Made by a program: the position numbers and the translations under genes. Positions 5,192 through 6,557 of a stretch of DNA of 6,557 bases are shown in pieces. This DNA is from Syntrophothermus sp. UBA1445 (GTDB taxonomy: Bacteria; Bacillota; Syntrophomonadia; Syntrophomonadales; DTU052). How positions within the stretch are numbered: position 1 is the stretch's first letter; each line of letters starts with the position of its first letter. The stretch covers positions 1 to 6,557 of the forward strand of contig DCTH01000088.1 in NCBI GenBank assembly GCA_002329495.1. Reading direction: 5' to 3'. The notes below the pieces were generated by a model. It did no database searches. It was given only the letters and a program-made list of their open reading frames with translations, and was not told the origin of the DNA.

Positions 5192-5986
5192 ATGGAAGCA
5201 AACAACAAATCATCATTTAATATATTTCACCTTGAACCCCGCAGCTACATGATATTGTCGGTAGTTTTGATCCTTGGTGGCTGGTGTCTTTTATCCTTCA
5301 GCGGTCGGGTCAACCCCATTTACCTGCCTTCCCCCTGGGATGTGGCGAAGGCCTTTGTCTCGCTGCAGGAGGAAGGGGTTTTGGTCCCGTATACCCTGGC
5401 CAGCCTCTACCGGGTACTGGTCGGATTCTTGGTCGCAGCCGCCCTGGCTATCCCTTTGGGGATTGTTATGGCTACCAGCAAAAGAGCGGAGGCCTTTTTT
5501 GAGCCGTTTATAGATTTTGTGCGTTACCTCCCGGTAACTGCTTTGATTCCCTTGATGATCCTCTACTTTGGGATTGGAGATTTTGAGAAGGTAGCAGTCA
5601 TCTTTGTGGGGACCTTCTTTCAGCTGGTTCTGATGGTCCAGGACACAGTTTCCGCGGTGCCCGGAGAACTGCTGCATGCGGCCTATACCCTGGGAGCCAG
5701 GGGTGGGGCGGTCTATACCCGGGTACTACTGCCCGCTTCCCTCCCTGGTATAATGGACAGCCTGCGGATCTGCATGGGTTGGGCCTGGACCTACCTGGTG
5801 GTGGCGGAACTGGTGGCCGCCAATTCCGGACTGGGTTTCATGATTCTAAGGTCCCAGCGTTTCCTGCAGACTGACCGGATCTTTGTGGGGCTGCTGGTTA
5901 TTGGTTTACTGGGGGTTGTGACCGATTATCTGTTCAAGACACTATCCAGGATACTGTTCCCCTGGTATGAAAGGTTGGGACGCTGA
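5192..5986 (+). CDS. ABC transporter permease, SsuC/TauC/NrtB family
   Basis: This inner-membrane subunit forms the translocation channel, probably as a homodimer, for the ligand captured by the upstream lipoprotein. The 264 residues contain about six membrane segments, roughly at 19-37, 71-93, 108-127, 132-150, 196-210 and 229-248. NPIYLPSPWDV (41-51) is a family-typical N-terminal motif. The EAA loop that docks on the ATPase runs about 159-188, including AAYTLGARGG (163-172) and LLPASLPGI (179-187). The ATG at 5192 has GGGAG (5182-5186) 5 nt upstream. An in-frame TTG at 5141 is rejected because it has no ribosome binding site and its first codons would encode the terminator hairpin. The stop directly abuts the ATPase start, so the two are coupled. 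Confidence 0.92.
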   Translation: MEANNKSSFNIFHLEPRSYMILSVVLILGGWCLLSFSGRVNPIYLPSPWDVAKAFVSLQEEGVLVPYTLASLYRVLVGFLVAAALAIPLGIVMATSKRAEAFFEPFIDFVRYLPVTALIPLMILYFGIGDFEKVAVIFVGTFFQLVLMVQDTVSAVPGELLHAAYTLGARGGAVYTRVLLPASLPGIMDSLRICMGWAWTYLVVAELVAANSGLGFMILRSQRFLQTDRIFVGLLVIGLLGVVTDYLFKTLSRILFPWYERLGR

Positions 5987-6557
5987 ATGCTGCTGATCGA
6001 AGGAGTAAACAAGGTATTTACCACCGGGGGCAGTCAGGTTTTTGCCCTGCAGGATATTAATATGAAGGTAGAGCCCCAGGAATTCGCCGTCATCGTGGGT
6101 CCCAGCGGGTGCGGCAAAACCACGCTTTTAAGAATGGCTGCCGGTCTGGAGAAGCCCACCGCCGGCAGGATGACCCTTTATGAACGGGCTATCAGCGGAC
6201 CGGGGGCCGACCGGGGCATGGTGTTTCAGGCCTATACCCTGTTCCCCTGGCTGACAGTAGAAAATAACGTGGCCTTCGGACCCCGCCAGCGGCGAGTGGC
6301 GGAGAAGGAGGTCAAGGCCCTCGTCGACCACTACCTGAGCGTGACCGGACTGACCAACTTCCGAAACCTCTACCCCAAAGCATTATCGGGTGGCATGAAG
6401 CAGCGGGTCGCGATTGCCCGGGCACTCTCCATGGAGCCTGAAGCCCTGCTTTTCGACGAACCCACCAGCGCACTCGACCCCGAGCTGGTCGGTGAAGTCC
6501 TCAAAGTCATGAAGGACCTCGCCCACAGCGGCCTGACCATGCTGGTCGTCACCCATG
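5987..6557 (+). CDS. ABC transporter ATP-binding protein, NitT/TauT type (C-terminus cut by window edge)
   Basis: This cytoplasmic ATPase powers the importer. The first 190 residues are present, out of about 240-260 for the family. Walker [10 protein letters not shown] is at 38-46. The Q-loop FQAYTLFPW is at 80-88 with Q81. The signature LSGGMKQR is at 133-140, Walker B LLFDEP at 154-159, the D-loop SALD at 161-164, and the switch His at 190. The ATG at 5987 follows the permease TGA with no gap. The first half, with LFPWLTV after the Q-loop, is like SsuB/TauB. From Walker B onward, [13 protein letters not shown] (160-172) is what amino-acid transporter ATPases of the GlnQ type carry, where SsuB relatives usually read DEPFGALD. 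Codon use also changes near 6311: Val is GTC in 1 of 10 codons before and 8 of 9 after; Leu is CTC in 0 of 9 before and 6 of 14 after. The gene may be a recombinant, or the window may contain an assembly join there. Confidence 0.9.
   Translation, partial: MLLIEGVNKVFTTGGSQVFALQDINMKVEPQEFAVIVGPSGCGKTTLLRMAAGLEKPTAGRMTLYERAISGPGADRGMVFQAYTLFPWLTVENNVAFGPRQRRVAEKEVKALVDHYLSVTGLTNFRNLYPKALSGGMKQRVAIARALSMEPEALLFDEPTSALDPELVGEVLKVMKDLAHSGLTMLVVTH

Noticed and set aside
1..6557. CRISPR arrays, tRNA or rRNA genes, transposases, defence systems
   Set aside because: Nothing matching these was seen on reading both strands.

Overview
This window looks like the chromosome of an anaerobic, spore-former-type Firmicute, perhaps a Clostridia/Peptococcaceae- or Syntrophomonas-like bacterium. 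The reasons are GGGAGG-type ribosome binding sites, TTG and GTG starts, the overlapping tsaE-tsaB arrangement, a GH18 protein with a copper-amine-oxidase-type N-terminal domain, and moderate G+C. The taxon is an inference. No CRISPR array, tRNA, rRNA, transposase or obvious defence system is visible.

Positions 1-3135 are transcribed leftward. A tight, overlapping three-gene unit reads family-4 uracil-DNA glycosylase (931-1620), tsaE (470-934) and tsaB (cut by the left edge, 1-476). tsaE and tsaB belong to t6A tRNA modification; the glycosylase removes uracil from DNA. Upstream of it, with two inverted repeats in the gap, is a secreted GH18-fold protein (1759-3135) that probably acts on the cell wall or spore cortex.

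From 3136 everything reads rightward. A possible 17-codon ORF (3225-3278) stops 2 nt before a small lamin-tail-domain-like protein (3281-3706), which is closed by a good intrinsic terminator (3736-3766). A gene-free stretch of about 230 bases with two hairpins precedes a NitT/TauT/SsuA-type ABC importer: lipoprotein binding protein (3999-5015), permease (5192-5986) and ATPase (5987 to the right edge). The transported substrate cannot be read from the sequence.

The two most notable signals are in the transporter. First, 176 bases between the binding-protein and permease genes can fold into a long hairpin with competing alternative pairings and end in a strong intrinsic terminator placed just before the permease ribosome binding site. 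This is the layout of an attenuator or riboswitch, and I recognise no known class in it. Second, the ATPase gene changes codon use abruptly near 6311, and its downstream part carries a GlnQ-like Walker B/D-loop region behind an SsuB-like first half, which suggests a mosaic gene or a sequence-assembly join.
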